The position numbers were made by a program, and so were the translations under genes. Below the pieces are notes generated by a model that was given only the letters and a program-made list of their open reading frames with translations, was not told the DNA's origin and did not search any database. This document shows, one piece after another, positions 22,411 through 35,620 of a stretch of 64,000 nucleotides of DNA. Each line of letters starts with the position of its first letter. The first letter of the stretch is position 1. Source of the DNA: Ptychodera flava (Eukaryota > Hemichordata > Enteropneusta > Ptychoderidae); the NCBI RefSeq assembly GCF_041260155.1, contig NC_091933.1, forward strand, positions 20,095,599 to 20,159,598, read 5' to 3'.

Positions 22411-23770
22411 ACGAAGAGTTTAATCCCTCCGATAGACGCGCATAGCATGGTGCAGCTGATTACATTCAGATCATTATGAATTACGTCCGTGCATGCAGAT
22501 TCTAGCAATGGAACGGATTGATTTTGGTGCAATAATGCAATATTATAATAATATAATATTATAATAATACTCGTCTAGTAAGTGTAACCCTGGTAATGTT
22601 AGCATATCTCCGTCATATGACAACAACACCCAGTATCACTTCACTAGTTCTACACTTTAAGTGTTCGGAATTTACATGTACACAAATGTACATAATACAG
22701 CCCTTCATTTTATCAAACTGACTCCGTTTTCTTTGCTTTGATTTTCCATTGAAGCGTTCAAAACATAAACGGTTCATAGAAGAGTTTAAGACAAAAACCT
22801 ACTAAGAGAAGAGTGCTGTTGACTAATCATATTTGGTTTTGAACATGGAGGTATTTTTTTACCTCTATGGTTTTGAACTACGCCCGATACAAGGACTAGA
22901 TGTTACACGACAGCCCAATTGTGCTACCTGCAGTCGACAGTCAAGTTCACGTTTCGCTGCGTTTGTTTGTGGACCGCTAGAACATCTTACTTGCTCGTTG
23001 GTCTTTAACCAGAGTTCACAAGGCCGACTGTTACCACGATATATCGACGTGATAATAAGTGTACATTTTATAAAACATAGCGGCCTTATTATAACAGTTT
23101 TGTCGAGTTGCACGATCCGTCGTGTATACTCTCTGAGGCCGAGAGTAGGGCTTCAAATTGTTTCGATGTATACCGGTACCGTTTTACGACAGGCATGCAA
23201 AACTCACCGTCATCCTGGGCTGTAGGCCTAAATGTCGCAAAAAATACGTCTTTTAAGATTTTACGGTATCATTATCTGATCGTGTCGATGGTTTTCAGCT
23301 GTATCGAGTGTCTGTCAAACTTTTCAGAGTCATTTTAATAACTTTAAGCTTTCAAAGGACGATGAGACCCAGCAATTGCTCAGGCAAAACGTTCGATCAG
23401 AAAATATGCATTCATTTCCGCGAGTGGCGTTTGCCATTCATGTTGTCTGCAATTTCTATAATCGAGAAAAAGTTACGATACTTGTCCTTTTAATTAAAAC
23501 TATAACTTCATCTGTTTCTTCGTGAATGCAACAGAAGCCACATTTAGGCATATTTATTTTTTGAAAAATGTTGAAAGTAATCCATACGTTATATCAAAAT
23601 ACATACCAAGTATTTTCTCCCTTCTGTTTTACATTACAATAAAAAGACGCAGTGATCAATGTTTGCATAAAAAATTATTCATACACTCCCCTTATACTCA
23701 TGACTGTTTTCAGGGTACTAAGCTATTCACTAACTCTTCTACCACTCGCGTTGGCTAATTTCAGAAGTGA
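22411..23770. other. Interior of the 3.9-kb element, no recognised gene
   Basis: Mixed-composition DNA. It includes an AT palindromic stretch near 22540-22570 (TATTATAATAATATAATATT) and several ORFs of 60-130 codons in conflicting frames. None shows a recognisable domain. Confidence 0.4.
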
Positions 23771-24372
23771 TTTTCAAATGACGATATCACATGCCCTGGT
23801 GTAGTGTACAATTGTACATAGCAATGTAGAGAACATCATTCCCGGTAGAAAGTCATGAGAGACAAACTGTCTCGCTTTCATCATCCACATGTAGTCAGTG
23901 CATGAGCCTGTATTCTCTGGCCCCTGGGTGTTTGACATCATTTTATGGTCCGGGAGTGGGGGATTAGACACGGCTAGAAAAAAATGTCCAATTCTCCTGT
24001 TAGTCCCATAGTCCCCCCTCCGTGGTGGAAAACATTGATAAATGTGTGCGCATGACAATGAGGAAGATGAGGGCTGTGATCTTTTTCAGATTCCAGATCA
24101 TGTAGATAAATGATTCATGATCATTTACCTACACTATTCTGCAATCTATGTGAACAATAGTCCTTTTGAGTGAATACCTACTGACTCTATTGATAAAAGG
24201 ACATGAAACATTAAATATTACAACATTCAAAAGCAGACTATTGGTGGAGAAGTGTACTTTAATGATCGTCAACAACTGCATTCAGTAAGGACCGGCAGTT
24301 TTCTGTGAGGACCTGAAGCTTTGGCTTGGTGCAGGCCCTTAAGACCTGAAGCTATTTTCTCTTAATTTCGCA

Positions 24373-24410
24373 CACTGCTGTCTGTCTGTCTGTATGTATG
24401 TATGTCTGTA

Positions 24411-24450
<40 letters not shown>

Positions 24451-24508
24451 GGTAGGTAGGTAGGTAGGTAGGTAGGTAGGTAGGTAGGTAGGTAGGTAGG
24501 TATGTATG

Positions 24509-24540
<32 letters not shown>

Positions 24541-24690
24541 TGTATGTATGTATGCTTGTATGTATGTATGTATGTATGTATGTATGTATGTATGTATGTA
24601 TGTATATATGTATGTATGTATTTATGTATGCATGTATGTATGTATGTATGCATGCATGCATGTATGTATGTCTGCATGTATGTGTGTTAG
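24373..24690. repeat. Compound tetranucleotide microsatellite
   Basis: (CTGT)n to about 24449, then (GTAG)n at about 24450-24500, then (GTAT)n with GCAT interruptions. The GTAG block occurs nowhere else in the window. The Tyr/Met/Cys/Val and His/Thr/Tyr/Ile ORFs across it are products of the repeat. Confidence 0.9.
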
Positions 24691-25247
24691 TATGTGCGGA
24701 TGTATGTCCGTCCACATTAAAAACTCCATCCATTAAAAACCATCTTAGTATTTGTTGGACAGGTGCACCAGGGTGGAGATGTGAGGTTTTGTTGAAATGA
24801 ATATGCGAAAGTCAAAAATATGCAAATGAGGATGGAAAAAAGTAAAAATCCTGCAAATTGCTAAAACTCTGCTCTGTAACCACGGGCCATATTTGGATGA
24901 AATTTCGTAAGCATGCTCTATAGTGACTTTAGTTGCATTTCTTCAAACTGTGGTGAAATGTTGAAAGTTGTATTTTTGGGCGATTTTCCCGTTTTTGGTA
25001 ACAAAATCTTATATTGCCTTGAAACTTGTATGTATGATCCGAGGGTTTGCCTTTGTCAGATTCGTTCAAATTGTGGTGAAATTTTCATATTTCTATTTTT
25101 GGGGCAAGTTTTCCAATTTTTTGTTAAGAAATATTTTCTCCCAAAGTATTTGTTAGATTGCTTTAAAACATTATAGTCTTGCTCCTAGGGTTGTTTTCTG
25201 TCAGATATGTAAAAGTCATTATGAGATGCAACATTTCATATTGCTGG
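24691..25247 (+). mobile_element. Truncated type II core, unit A4
   Basis: It contains the two 142-bp core repeats with several deletions, and stops abruptly at CATATTGCTGGGG, where microsatellite and a B-type core begin. The expected hairpin, CTGAC and exon are missing, so this is the junction between A-type and B-type arrays. Confidence 0.65.
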
Positions 25248-26056
25248 GGGATGTATGTATGTATGTATGGATGTATGTTTGCATGCATGCATGCATGCAT
25301 GGATATATTTATGTATGTATGTTTGTATGTTAGTATGTGCGGATGTATGTACACATTAAAAACTCCTTAACCGCAGGACCTACCATCTTAGTATTTGTTG
25401 GACAGGTGCACCCAGGGGTGTAGATGTGAGATTTATTTCAAATGAATATGCCAAAGTAAAAAATGTGACAATGTTTGGAAAAAAAGGAAAAATCCTGCAA
25501 ATTGCTAAAACTCTGTAACCACTGACCAGATTTGGTTGAAATTTAGTAAGCATGCTCTTTAGAGTGACTTTTGTTACATTTCTTCAAACTGTTGTAAAAT
25601 GATGAAAGTTGTATTTTTGGGGCGATTTTCCCGTTTATGGTCAAAAATCGTATTTTCTAAAAGCGCTCATCCCATTGCCTTGAAAACTTGTATGTATGAT
25701 CCGAGGGTTTGCCTTTGTTAGATTCGTTCAAATTGTGGTGCAATTTTCATATTTGTTTTTTGGGGCAATTTTTCCCACTTTTGTCAAAAAATCGTTTTCT
25801 CTAAAAGTATTTGTTGGATTGCTTTAAAACATCATGGTCTTGATCCTAGGGTTGTTTTCTGTCAGATATGTAAAAGTCATTATAAGATGGAGCATTTTAT
25901 ATTGCTTGGGTAAAAGATTAATTTGGACGTATAATGGAATTTTCTTAGTAATCAACCTGTTAAAATGCAATGTCATGTGTGTACTAGTACTGAGTATTTC
26001 TGTAAAATGGGAGCACAGTGTCATTGACACTATTTTTATAGTACACTGACCCTTTA
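25248..26056 (+). mobile_element. First B-type intron module (right half)
   Basis: Microsatellite with a (GCAT)n palindrome, then the core with its two copies of the 142-bp motif (beginning near 25580 and 25722), then the hairpin AGTGTCATTGACACT and CTGAC. It sets the pattern for every later B intron. Confidence 0.7.
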
Positions 26057-26063
26057 TTTGAAG

Positions 26064-26630
26064 ATAATTTCAACTGGATCAACAACATTTGTTCCTGGCC
26101 AAACAACTCAGCAAGAGAAAACAAGTACAGCAGTGGAACAGACTACAATGCAAGCAACTTCACGACAGTCAACAGGAGCTCCCATCGTTGGAGGCGATGT
26201 GTCTGTAGGAACAGCAGCCAAAACAACTGCTAGAGAATCCCCTATACCATCAACAGCACAGGTTTCTAGCGAGCCTACAGATGCTGCAACTACTGCAGCA
26301 GCACCAGTGCAGGTCACTCTAAAGCAGACTACTCAGGCCACAAGAGCATCTACTGCTGCAGCAAGCATCAGCCAGCCATCAACTGCGGCGAAGGAGACGC
26401 AACAACCGACAACCAGACAACAGACTACAGCTGAAAGGGAAACCAGCAGCCACGCTGTCTCAACTAAGCCTGTGATGCTGGTGACGGCAGGTGAAACAAC
26501 TGCCAAGGAGGAGGAAAAGAATACATCTGTAGCCAAACAAACCACTCTGCTGAGAAACGTATCATCCATGGCTGTGACTACTCTAAAAGTAACAACGGAA
26601 ACACCAGAAACAACTGCTGTTCCTCAAAAG
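26064..26630 (+). CDS. Mucin-like repeat exon, copy 4 (B type, intact)
   Basis: Open 567-bp exon starting ATA ATT TCA and ending CCT CAA AAG before GTTAGT. B-type differences from copy 2 include Ile for Val at residue 1, Arg for Gln in RQSTG, Leu for Ile in VTLKQ, Met for Val in VMLVT and SSMAVTTLKV. It has the Ala variant GACGGCAGG (VTAGE), shared with copies 5, 8 and 13. Confidence 0.78.
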
Positions 26631-27651
26631 GTTAGTGTTTGTGCACTATTTCCAATTACTGTAATGTGGACTTCCAAAGCATTGTGTAGATGTAAAACAT
26701 AGCAGATTGTTTATACACACTCAGTCTAACAATTAACACAATTCGTTTTGAGCGCCCACAATTCGTGGGTTATATGGTTGAATAAAGTCTTTATGTGAGT
26801 TGTCTGTCTGTATGTATGTATATCGGGATGTCCGTCCGTCTATGTATGTATGTATGGATGTATGTTTGCATGCATGCATGCATGCATGCATGGATATATT
26901 TATGTATGTATGTTTGTATGTAGTATGTGCGGATGTATGTACACATTAAAAAACTCCTTAACCGCAGGACCTACCATCTTAGTATTTGTTGGACAGGTGC
27001 ACCCAGGGGTGTAGATGTGAGATTTATTTCAAATGAATATGCCAAAGTAAAAAATGTGACAATGTTTGGAAAAAAAGAAAAATCCTGCAAATTGCTAAAC
27101 TCTGTAACCACTGACCAGATTTGGTTGAAATTTAGTAAGCATGCTCTTTAGAGTGACTTTCGTTACATTTCTTCAAACTGTTGTAAAATGTTGGAAGTTG
27201 TATTTTTGGGGCGATTTTCCCGTTTATGGTCAAAAATCGTATTTTCTAAAAGCGCTCATCCCATTGCCTTGAAAACTTGTATGTATGATCCGAGGGTTTG
27301 CCTTTGTTAGATTCGTTCAAATTGTGGTGAAATTTTCATATTGTTTTTTTGGGGCAATTTTTCCCACTTTTTGTCAAAAAATCGTTTTCTCTAAAAGTAT
27401 TTGTTGGATTGCTTTAAAACATCATGGTCTTGATCCTAGGTTGTTTTCTGTCAGATATGTAAAAGTCATTATAAGATGGAGCATTTTATATTGCTTGGGT
27501 AAAAGATTAATTTGGACGTATAATGGAATTTTCTTAGTAATCAACCTGTTAAAATGCAATGTCATGTGTGTACTAGTACTGAGTATTTCTGTAAAATGGG
27601 AGCACAGTGTCATTGACACTATTTTTATAGTACACTGACCTTTATTTGAAG

Positions 27652-28218
27652 ATAATTTCAACTGGATCAACAACATTTGTTCCTGGCCAAACAACTCAGC
27701 AAGAGAAAACAAGTACAGCAGTGGAACAGACTACAATGCAAGCAACTTCACGACAGTCAACAGGAGCTCCCATCGTTGGAGGCGATGTGTCTGTAGGAAC
27801 AGCAGCCAAAACAACTGCTAGAGAATCCCCTATACCATCAACAGCACAGGTTTCTAGCGAGCCTACAGATGCTGCAACTACTGCAGCAGCACCAGTGCAG
27901 GTCACTCTAAAGCAGACTACTCAGGCCACAAGAGCATCTACTGCTGCAGCAAGCATCAGCCAGCCATCAACTGCGGCGAAGGAGACGCAACAACCGACAA
28001 CCAGACAACAGACTACAGCTGAAAGGGAAACCAGCAGCCACGCTGTCTCAACTAAGCCTGTGATGCTGGTGACGGCAGGTGAAACAACTGCCAAGGAGGA
28101 GGAAAAGAATACATCTGTAGCCAAACAAACCACTCTGCTGAGAAACGTATCATCCATGGCTGTGACTACTCTAAAAGTAACAACGGAAACACCAGAAACA
28201 ACTGCTGTTCCTCAAAAG
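27652..28218 (+). CDS. Mucin-like repeat exon, copy 5 (B type, intact)
   Basis: Open, 567 bp, and by inspection identical in protein to copy 4, including the VTAGE variant. Confidence 0.78.
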
Positions 28219-29240
28219 GTTAGTGTTTGTGCACTATTTCCAATTACTGTAATGTGGACTTCCAAAGCATTGTGTAGATGTAAAACATAGCAGATTGTTT
28301 ATACACACAGCAGTCTAACAATTAACACAATTCGTTTTGAGCGCCCACAATTCGTAGGTTATATGGTTGAATAAAGTCTGTATGTGAGTTGTCTGTCTGT
28401 ATGTATGTATATCGGGATGTCCGTCCGTCTATGTATGTATGTATGGATGTATGTTTGCATGCATGCATGCATGCATGGATATATTTATGTATGTATGTTT
28501 GTATGTTAGTATGTGCGGATGTATGTACACATTAAAAACTCCTTAACCGCAGGACCTACCATCTTAGTATTTGTTGGACAGGTGCACCCAGGGGTGTAGA
28601 TGTGAGATTTATTTCAAATGAATATGCCAAAGTAAAAAATGTGACAATGTTTGGAAAAAAAGGAAAAATCCTGCAAATTGCTAAAACTCTGTAACCACTG
28701 ACCAGATTTGGTTGAAATTTAGTAAGCATGCTCTTTAGAGTGACTTTCGTTACATTTCTTCAAACTGTTGTAAAATGTTGAAAGTTGTATTTTTGGGGCG
28801 ATTTCCCGTTTATGGTCAAAAATCGTATTTTCTAAAAGCGCTCATCCCATTGCCTTGAAAACTTGTATGTATGATCCGAGGGTTTGCCTTTGTCAGATTC
28901 GTTCAAATTGTGGTGAAATTTTCGTATTTGTATTTTTGTGGCAATTTTTCCCACTTTTTGTCAAAAAATCGTTTTCTCTAAAAGTATTTGTTGGATTGCT
29001 TTAAAACATCATGGTCTTGATCCTAGGGTTGTTTTCTGTCAGATATGTAAAAGTCATTATAAGATGGAGCATTTTATATTGCTTGGGTAAAAGATTAATT
29101 TGGACGTATAATGGAATTTTCTTAGTAATCAACCTGTTAAAATGCAATGTCATGTGTGTACTAGTACTGAGTATTTCTGTAAAATGGGAGCACAGTGTCA
29201 TTGACACTATTTTTATAGTACACTGACCTTTTATTTGAAG

Positions 29241-29806
29241 ATAATTTCAACTGGATCAACAACATTTGTTCCTGGCCAAACAACTCAGCAAGAAAAAACA
29301 AGTACAGCAGTGGAACAGACTACAATGCAAGCAACTTCACGACAGTCAACAGGAGCTCCCATCGTTGGAGGCGATGTGTCTGTAGGAACAGCAGCCAAAA
29401 CAACTGCTAGAGAATCCCCTATACCATCAACAGCACAGGTTTCTAGCGAGCCTACAGATGCTGCAACTACTGCAGCAGCACCAGTGCAGGTCACTCTAAG
29501 CAGACTACTCAGGCCACAAGAGCATCTACTGCTGCAGCAAGCATCAGCCAGCCATCAACTGCGGCGAAGGAGACGCAACAACCGACAACCAGACAACAGA
29601 CTACAGCTGAAAGGGAAACCAGCAGCCACGCTGTCTCAACTAAGCCTGTGATGCTGGTGACGTCAGGTGAAACAACTGCCAAGGAGGAGGAAAAGAATAC
29701 ATCTGTAGCCAAACAAACCACTCTGCTGAGAAACGTATCATCCATGGCTGTGACTACTCTAAAAGTAACAACGGAAACACCAGAAACAACTGCTGTTCCT
29801 CAAAAG
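29241..29806 (+). CDS. Mucin-like repeat exon, copy 6 (B type, frame-disturbed)
   Basis: 566 bp. One A is missing in CACTCTAAAGCAG near 29498, shifting the frame after about residue 86. It carries the Ser variant (GACGTCAGG, VTSGE). Confidence 0.65.
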
Positions 29807-29939
29807 GTTAGTGTTTGTGCACTATTTCCAATTACTGTAATGTGGACTTCCAAGCATTGTGTAGATGTAAAACATAGCAGATTGTTTATACACACAGCAG
29901 TCTAACAATTAACACAATTCGTTTTGAGCGCCCACAATT

Positions 29940-30040
29940 CGTAGGTTATATGGTTGAATAAAGTCTGTATGTGAGTTGTCTGTCTGTATGTATGATAAAG
30001 TCTGTATGTGAGTTGTCTGTCTGTATGTATGTATATCGGG
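29940..30040 (+). repeat. Local tandem duplication of module left end
   Basis: The stretch ATAAAGTCTGTATGTGAG plus its CTGTCTGTATGTATG tail is present twice in direct succession, which explains the 1623-bp spacing of this unit against about 1587 in the others. Confidence 0.8.
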
Positions 30041-30864
30041 ATGTCGTCCGTCTATGTATGTATGTATGGATGTATGTTTGCATGCATGCATGCATGCATG
30101 GATATATTTATGTATGCATGTTTGTATGTTAGTATGTGCGGATATATGTACACATTAAAAACTCCTTAACCGCAGGACATACCATCTTAGTATTTGTTGG
30201 ACAGGTGCACCCAGGGGTGTAGATGTGAGATTTATTTCAAATGAATATGCCAAAGTAAAAAATGTGACAATGTTTGGAAAAAAAGGAAAAATCCTGCAAA
30301 TTGCTAAAACTCTGTAACCACTGACCAGATTTGGTTGAAATTTAGTAAGCATGCTCTTTAGAGTGACTTTTGTTACATTTCTTCAAACTGTTGTAAAATG
30401 ATGAAAGTTGTATTTTTGGGGCGATTTTCCCGTTTATGGTCAAAAAACGTATTTTCTAAAAGCGCTCATCCCATTGCCTTGAAAACTTGTATGTATGATC
30501 CGAGGGTTTGCCTTTGTTAGATTCGTTCAAATTGTGGTGAAATTTTCATATTTGTTTTTTGGGGCAATTTTTCCCACTTTTTGTCAAAAAAATCGTTTTC
30601 TCTAAAAGTATTTGTTGGATTGCTTTAAAACATCATGGTCTTGATCCTAGGGTTGTTTTCTGTCAGATATGTAAAAGTCATTATAAGATGGAGCATTTTA
30701 TATTGCTTGGGTAAAAGATTAATTTGGACGTATAATGGAATTTTCTTAGTAATCAACCTGTTAAAATGCAATGTCATGTGTGTACTAGTACTGAGTATTT
30801 CTGTAAAATGGGAGCACAGTGTCATTGACACTATTTTTATAGTACACTGACCTTTTATTTGAAG

Positions 30865-31429
30865 ATAATTTCAACTGGATCAACAACATTTGTTCCTGGC
30901 CAACAACTCAGCAAGAGAAAACAAGTACAGCAGTGGAACAGACTACAATGCAAGCAACTTCACGACAGTCAACAGGAGCTCCCATCGTTGGAGGCGATGT
31001 GTCTGTAGAACAGCAGCCAAAACAACTGCTAGAGAATCCCCTATACCATCAACAGCACAGGTTTCTAGCGAGCCTACAGATGCTGCAACTACTGCAGCAG
31101 CACCAGTGCAGGTCACTCTAAAGCAGACTACTCAGGCCACAAGAGCATCTACTGCTGCAGCAAGCATCAGCCAGCCATCAACTGCGGCGAAGGAGACGCA
31201 ACAACCGACAACCAGACAACAGACTACAGCTGAAAGGGAAACCAGCAGCCACGCTGTCTCAACTAAGCCTGTGATGCTGGTGACGTCAGGTGAAACAACT
31301 GCCAAGGAGGAGGAAAAGAATACATCTGTAGCCAAACAAACCACTCTGCTGAGAAACGTATCATCCATGGCTGTGACTACTCTAAAAGTAACAACGGAAA
31401 CACCAGAAACAACTGCTGTTCCTCAAAAG
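30865..31429 (+). CDS. Mucin-like repeat exon, copy 7 (B type, frame-disturbed)
   Basis: 565 bp. One A is missing at about 30900 (GGCCAACAAC) and one G at about 31008 (GTAGAACAG), so about 36 codons are read out of frame and the frame is not restored. VTSGE variant. Confidence 0.6.
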
Positions 31430-32449
31430 GTTAGTGTTTGTGCACTATTTCCAATTACTGTAATGTGGACTTCCAAAGCATTGTGTAGATGTAAAACATA
31501 GCAGATTGTTTATACACACAGCAGTCTAACAATTAACACAATTCGTTTTGAGCGCCCACAATTCGTAGGTTATATGGTTGAATAAAGTCTGTATGTGAGT
31601 TTGTCTGTCTGTATGTATGTATATCGGGATGTCCGTCCGTCTATGTATGTATGTATGGATGTATGTTTGCATGCATGCATGCATGCATGGATATATTTAT
31701 GTATGTATGTTTGTATGTTAGTATGTGCGGATGTATGTACACATTAAAAACTCCTTAACCGCAGGACCTACCATCTTAGTATTTGTTGGACAGGTGCACC
31801 CAGGGGTGTAGATGTGAGATTTATTTCAAACGAATATGCCGAGTAAAAAATGTGACAATGTTTGGAAAAAAAGGAAAAATCCTGCAAATTGCTAAAACTC
31901 TGTAACCACTGACCAGATTTGGTTGAAATTTAGTAAGCATGCTCTTTAGAGTGACTTTCGTTACATTTCTTCAAACTGTTGTAAAATGTTGAAAGTTGTA
32001 TTTTTGGGGCGATTTCCCGTTTATGGTCAAAAATCGTATTTTCTAAAAGCGCTCATCCCATTGCCTTGAAAACTTGTATGTATGATCCGAGGGTTTGCCT
32101 TTGTTAGATTCGTTCAAATTGTGGTGCAATTTTCATATTTGTTTTTTGGGGCAATTTTTCCCACTTTTTGTCAAAAAATCGTTTTCTCTAAAAGTATTTG
32201 TTGGATTGCTTTAAAACATCATGGTCTTGATCCTAGGGTTGTTTTCTGTCAGATATGTAAAAGTCATTATAAGATGGAGCATTTTATATTGCTTGGGTAA
32301 AAGATTAATTTGGACGTATAATGGAATTTTCTTAGTAATCAACCTGTTAAAATGCAATGTCATGTGTGTACTAGTACTGAGTATTTCTGTAAAATGGGAG
32401 CACAGTGTCATTGACACTATTTTTATAGTACACTGACCTTTATTTGAAG

Positions 32450-33016
32450 ATAATTTCAACTGGATCAACAACATTTGTTCCTGGCCAAACAACTCAGCAA
32501 GAGAAAACAAGTACAGCAGTGGAACAGACTACAATGCAAGCAACTTCACGACAGTCAACAGGAGCTCCCATCGTTGGAGGCGATGTGTCTGTAGGAACAG
32601 CAGCCAAAACAACTGCTAGAGAATCCCCTATACCATCAACAGCACAGGTTTCTAGCGAGCCTACAGATGCTGCAACTACTGCAGCAGCACCAGTGCAGGT
32701 CACTCTAAAGCAGACTACTCAGGCCACAAGAGCATCTACTGCTGCAGCAAGCATCAGCCAGCCATCAACTGCGGCGAAGGAGACGCAACAACCGACAACC
32801 AGACAACAGACTACAGCTGAAAGGGAAACCAGCAGCCACGCTGTCTCAACTAAGCCTGTGATGCTGGTGACGGCAGGTGAAACAACTGCCAAGGAGGAGG
32901 AAAAGAATACATCTGTAGCCAAACAAACCACTCTGCTGAGAAACGTATCATCCATGGCTGTGACTACTCTAAAAGTAACAACGGAAACACCAGAAACAAC
33001 TGCTGTTCCTCAAAAG
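32450..33016 (+). CDS. Mucin-like repeat exon, copy 8 (B type, intact)
   Basis: Open, 567 bp, with the VTAGE variant and a protein like copies 4 and 5. Confidence 0.78.
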
Positions 33017-34035
33017 GTTAGTGTTTGTGCACTATTTCCAATTACTGTAATGTGGACTTCCAAAGCATTGTGTAGATGTAAAACATAGCAGATTGTTTAT
33101 ACACACAGCAGTCTAACAATTAACACAATTCGTTTTGAGCGCCCACAATTCGTAGGTTATATGGTTGAATAAAGTCTGTATGTGAGTTGTCTGTCTGTAT
33201 GTATGTATATCGGGATGTCCGTCCGTCTATGTATGTATGTATGGATGTATGTTTGCATGCATGCATGCATGCATGGATATATTTATGTATGCATGTTTGT
33301 ATGTTAGTATGTGCGGATATATGTACACATTAAAAACTCCTTAACCGCAGGACATACCATCTTAGTATTTGTTGGACAGGTGCACCCAGGGGTGTAGATG
33401 TGAGATTTATTTCAAATGAATATGCCAAAGTAAAAAATGTGACAATGTTTGGAAAAAAAGAAAAATCCTGCAAATTGCTAAAACTCTGTAACCACTGACC
33501 AGATTTGGTTGAAATTTAGTAAGCATGCTCTTTAGAGTGACTTTTGTTACATTTCTTCAAACTGTTGTAAAATGTTGAAAGTTGTATTTTTGGGGCGATT
33601 TCCCGTTTATGGTCAAAAATCGTATTTTCTAAAAGCGCTCATCCCATTGCCTTGAAAACTTGTATGTATGATCCGAGGGTTTGCCTTTGTTAGATTCGTT
33701 CAAATTGTGGTGAAATTTTCATATTTGTTTTTTGGGGCAATTTTTCCCACTTTTTGTCAAAAAATCGTTTTCTCTAAAAGTATTTGTTGGATGCTTTAAA
33801 ACATCATGGTCTTGATCCTAGGGTTGTTTTCTGTCAGATATGTAAAAGTCATTATAAGATGGAGCATTTTATATTGCTTGGGTAAAAGATTAATTTGGAC
33901 GTATAATGGAATTTTCTTAGTAATCAACCTGTTAAAATGCAATGTCATGCGTGTACTAGTACTGAGTATTTCTGTAAAATGGGAGCACAGTGTCATTGAC
34001 ACTATTTTTATAGTACACTGAACCTTTATTTGAAG

Positions 34036-34601
34036 ATAATTTCAACTGGATCAACAACATTTGTTCCTGGCCAAACAACTCAGCAAGAGAAAACAAGTAC
34101 AGCAGTGGAACAGACTACAATGCAAGCAACTTCACGACAGTCAACAGGAGCTCCCATCGTTGGAGGCGATGTGTCTGTAGGAACAGCAGCCAAAACAACT
34201 GCTAGAGAATCCCCTATACCATCAACAGCACAGGTTTCTAGCGAGCCTACAGATGCTGCAACTACTGCAGCAGCACCAGTGCAGGTCACTCTAAAGCAGA
34301 CTACTCAGGCCACAAGAGCATCTACTGCTGCAGCAAGCATCAGCCAGCCATCAACTGCGGCGAAGGAGACGCAACAACCGACAACCAGACAACAGACTAC
34401 AGCTGAAAGGGAAACCAGCAGCCACGCTGTCTCAACTAAGCCTGTGATGCTGGTGACGTCAGGTGAAACAACTGCCAAGGAGGAGGAAAAGAATACATCT
34501 GTAGCCAAACAAACCACTCTGCTGAGAAACGTATCATCCATGGCTGTGACTACTCTAAAAGTAACAACGGAAACACCAGAAACAACTGCTGTTCCTCAAA
34601 G
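34036..34601 (+). CDS. Mucin-like repeat exon, copy 9 (B type, one base short at donor)
   Basis: 566 bp. The only change in length is a missing A in the last codon (CTCAAAGGTTAGT), so the whole 189-residue segment is open but the exon would leave the frame at its 3' junction. VTSGE variant. Confidence 0.68.
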
Positions 34602-35620
34602 GTTAGTGTTTGTGCACTATTTCCAATTACTGTAATGTGGACTTCCAAAGCATTGTGTAGATGTAAAACATAGCAGATTGTTTATACACACAGCAGTCTA
34701 ACAATTAACACAATTCGTTTTGAGCGCCCACAATTCGTGGTTATATGGTTGAATAAAGTCTGTATGTGAGTTGTCTGTCTGTATGTATGTATATCGGGAT
34801 GTCCGTCCGTCTATGTATGTATGTATGGATGTATGTTTGCATGCATGCATGCATGCATGGATATATTTATGTATGTATGTTTGTATGTTAGTATGTGCGG
34901 ATGTATGTACACATTAAAAACTCCTTAACCGCAGGACCTACCATCTTAGTATTTGTTGGACAGGTGCACCCAGGGTGTAGATGTGAGATTTATTTCAAAC
35001 GAATATGCCAGAGTAAAAAATGTGACAATGTTTGGAAAAAAAGGAAAAATCCTGCAAATTGCTAAAACTCTGTAACCACTGACCAGATTTGGTTGAAATT
35101 TAGTAAGCATGCTCTTTAGAGTGACTTTCGTTACATTTCTTCAAACTGTTGTAAAATGTTGAAAGTTGTATTTTTGGGGCGATTTCCCGTTTATGGTCAA
35201 AAATCGTATTTTCTAAAAGCGCTCATCCCATTGCCTTGAAAACTTGTATGTATGATCCGAGGGTTTGCCTTTGTTAGATTCGTTCAAATTGTGGTGAAAT
35301 TTTCGTATTTGTATTTTTGGGGCAAGTTTTCCCACTTTTTGTCAAAAAATCGTTTTCTCTAAAAGTATTTGTTGGATTGCTTTAAAACATCATGGTCTTG
35401 ATCCTAGGGTTGTTTTCTGTCAGATATGTAAAAGTCATTATAAGATGGAGCATTTTATATTGCTTGGGTAAAAGATTAATTTGGACGTATAATGGAATTT
35501 TCTTAGTAATCAACCTGTTAAAATGCAATGTCATGTGTGTACTGTACTGAGTATTTCTGTAAAATGGGAGCACAGTGTCATTGACACTATTTTTATAGTA
35601 CACTGACCCTTTATTTGAAG

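Larger units (their letters stand above)
20509..24372. mobile_element. 3.9-kb element with long diverged inverted ends, inserted in a microsatellite
   Basis: Both edges are (CTGT)n. The left end reads GTGTGAAATTAAC; the right end, reversed, reads GTGTGCGAAATTAAG. Further in, the reverse complement of about 23990-24060 matches about 20690-20740 (shared ATCAATGTTTTCCACC), so the ends form long, imperfect inverted repeats of several hundred bp. Both arms can be read as related peptides containing YQCFPP. The interior holds two SINE-like copies and a LINE 3' fragment. The 131-codon minus ORF (20695-21090) and the 130-codon plus ORF (22833-23225) are unrecognised and no transposase is seen. Confidence 0.55.

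Noticed and set aside
22833-23225. 130-codon ORF as a transposase or host gene
   Set aside because: No motif is recognised, the opposite strand is also open for 82 codons, and the composition is not clearly coding.
25834-26049. A 71-codon ORF repeated before each exon (MVLILGLFSVRYVKVIIRW...)
   Set aside because: It lies in the non-coding repeat core, overlaps the branch point and ends before the exon. It is lost in copies with indels and is not in phase with the exon. Its conservation reflects array homogeneity.
26108-26569. Minus-strand ORFs of 69 and 78 codons, conserved over every exon copy
   Set aside because: They are the antisense shadow of a Thr/Ala-rich exon that is itself nearly identical between copies; conservation follows the sense strand, and their Val/Ala/Cys composition is what reverse-complement Thr/Ala codons give.
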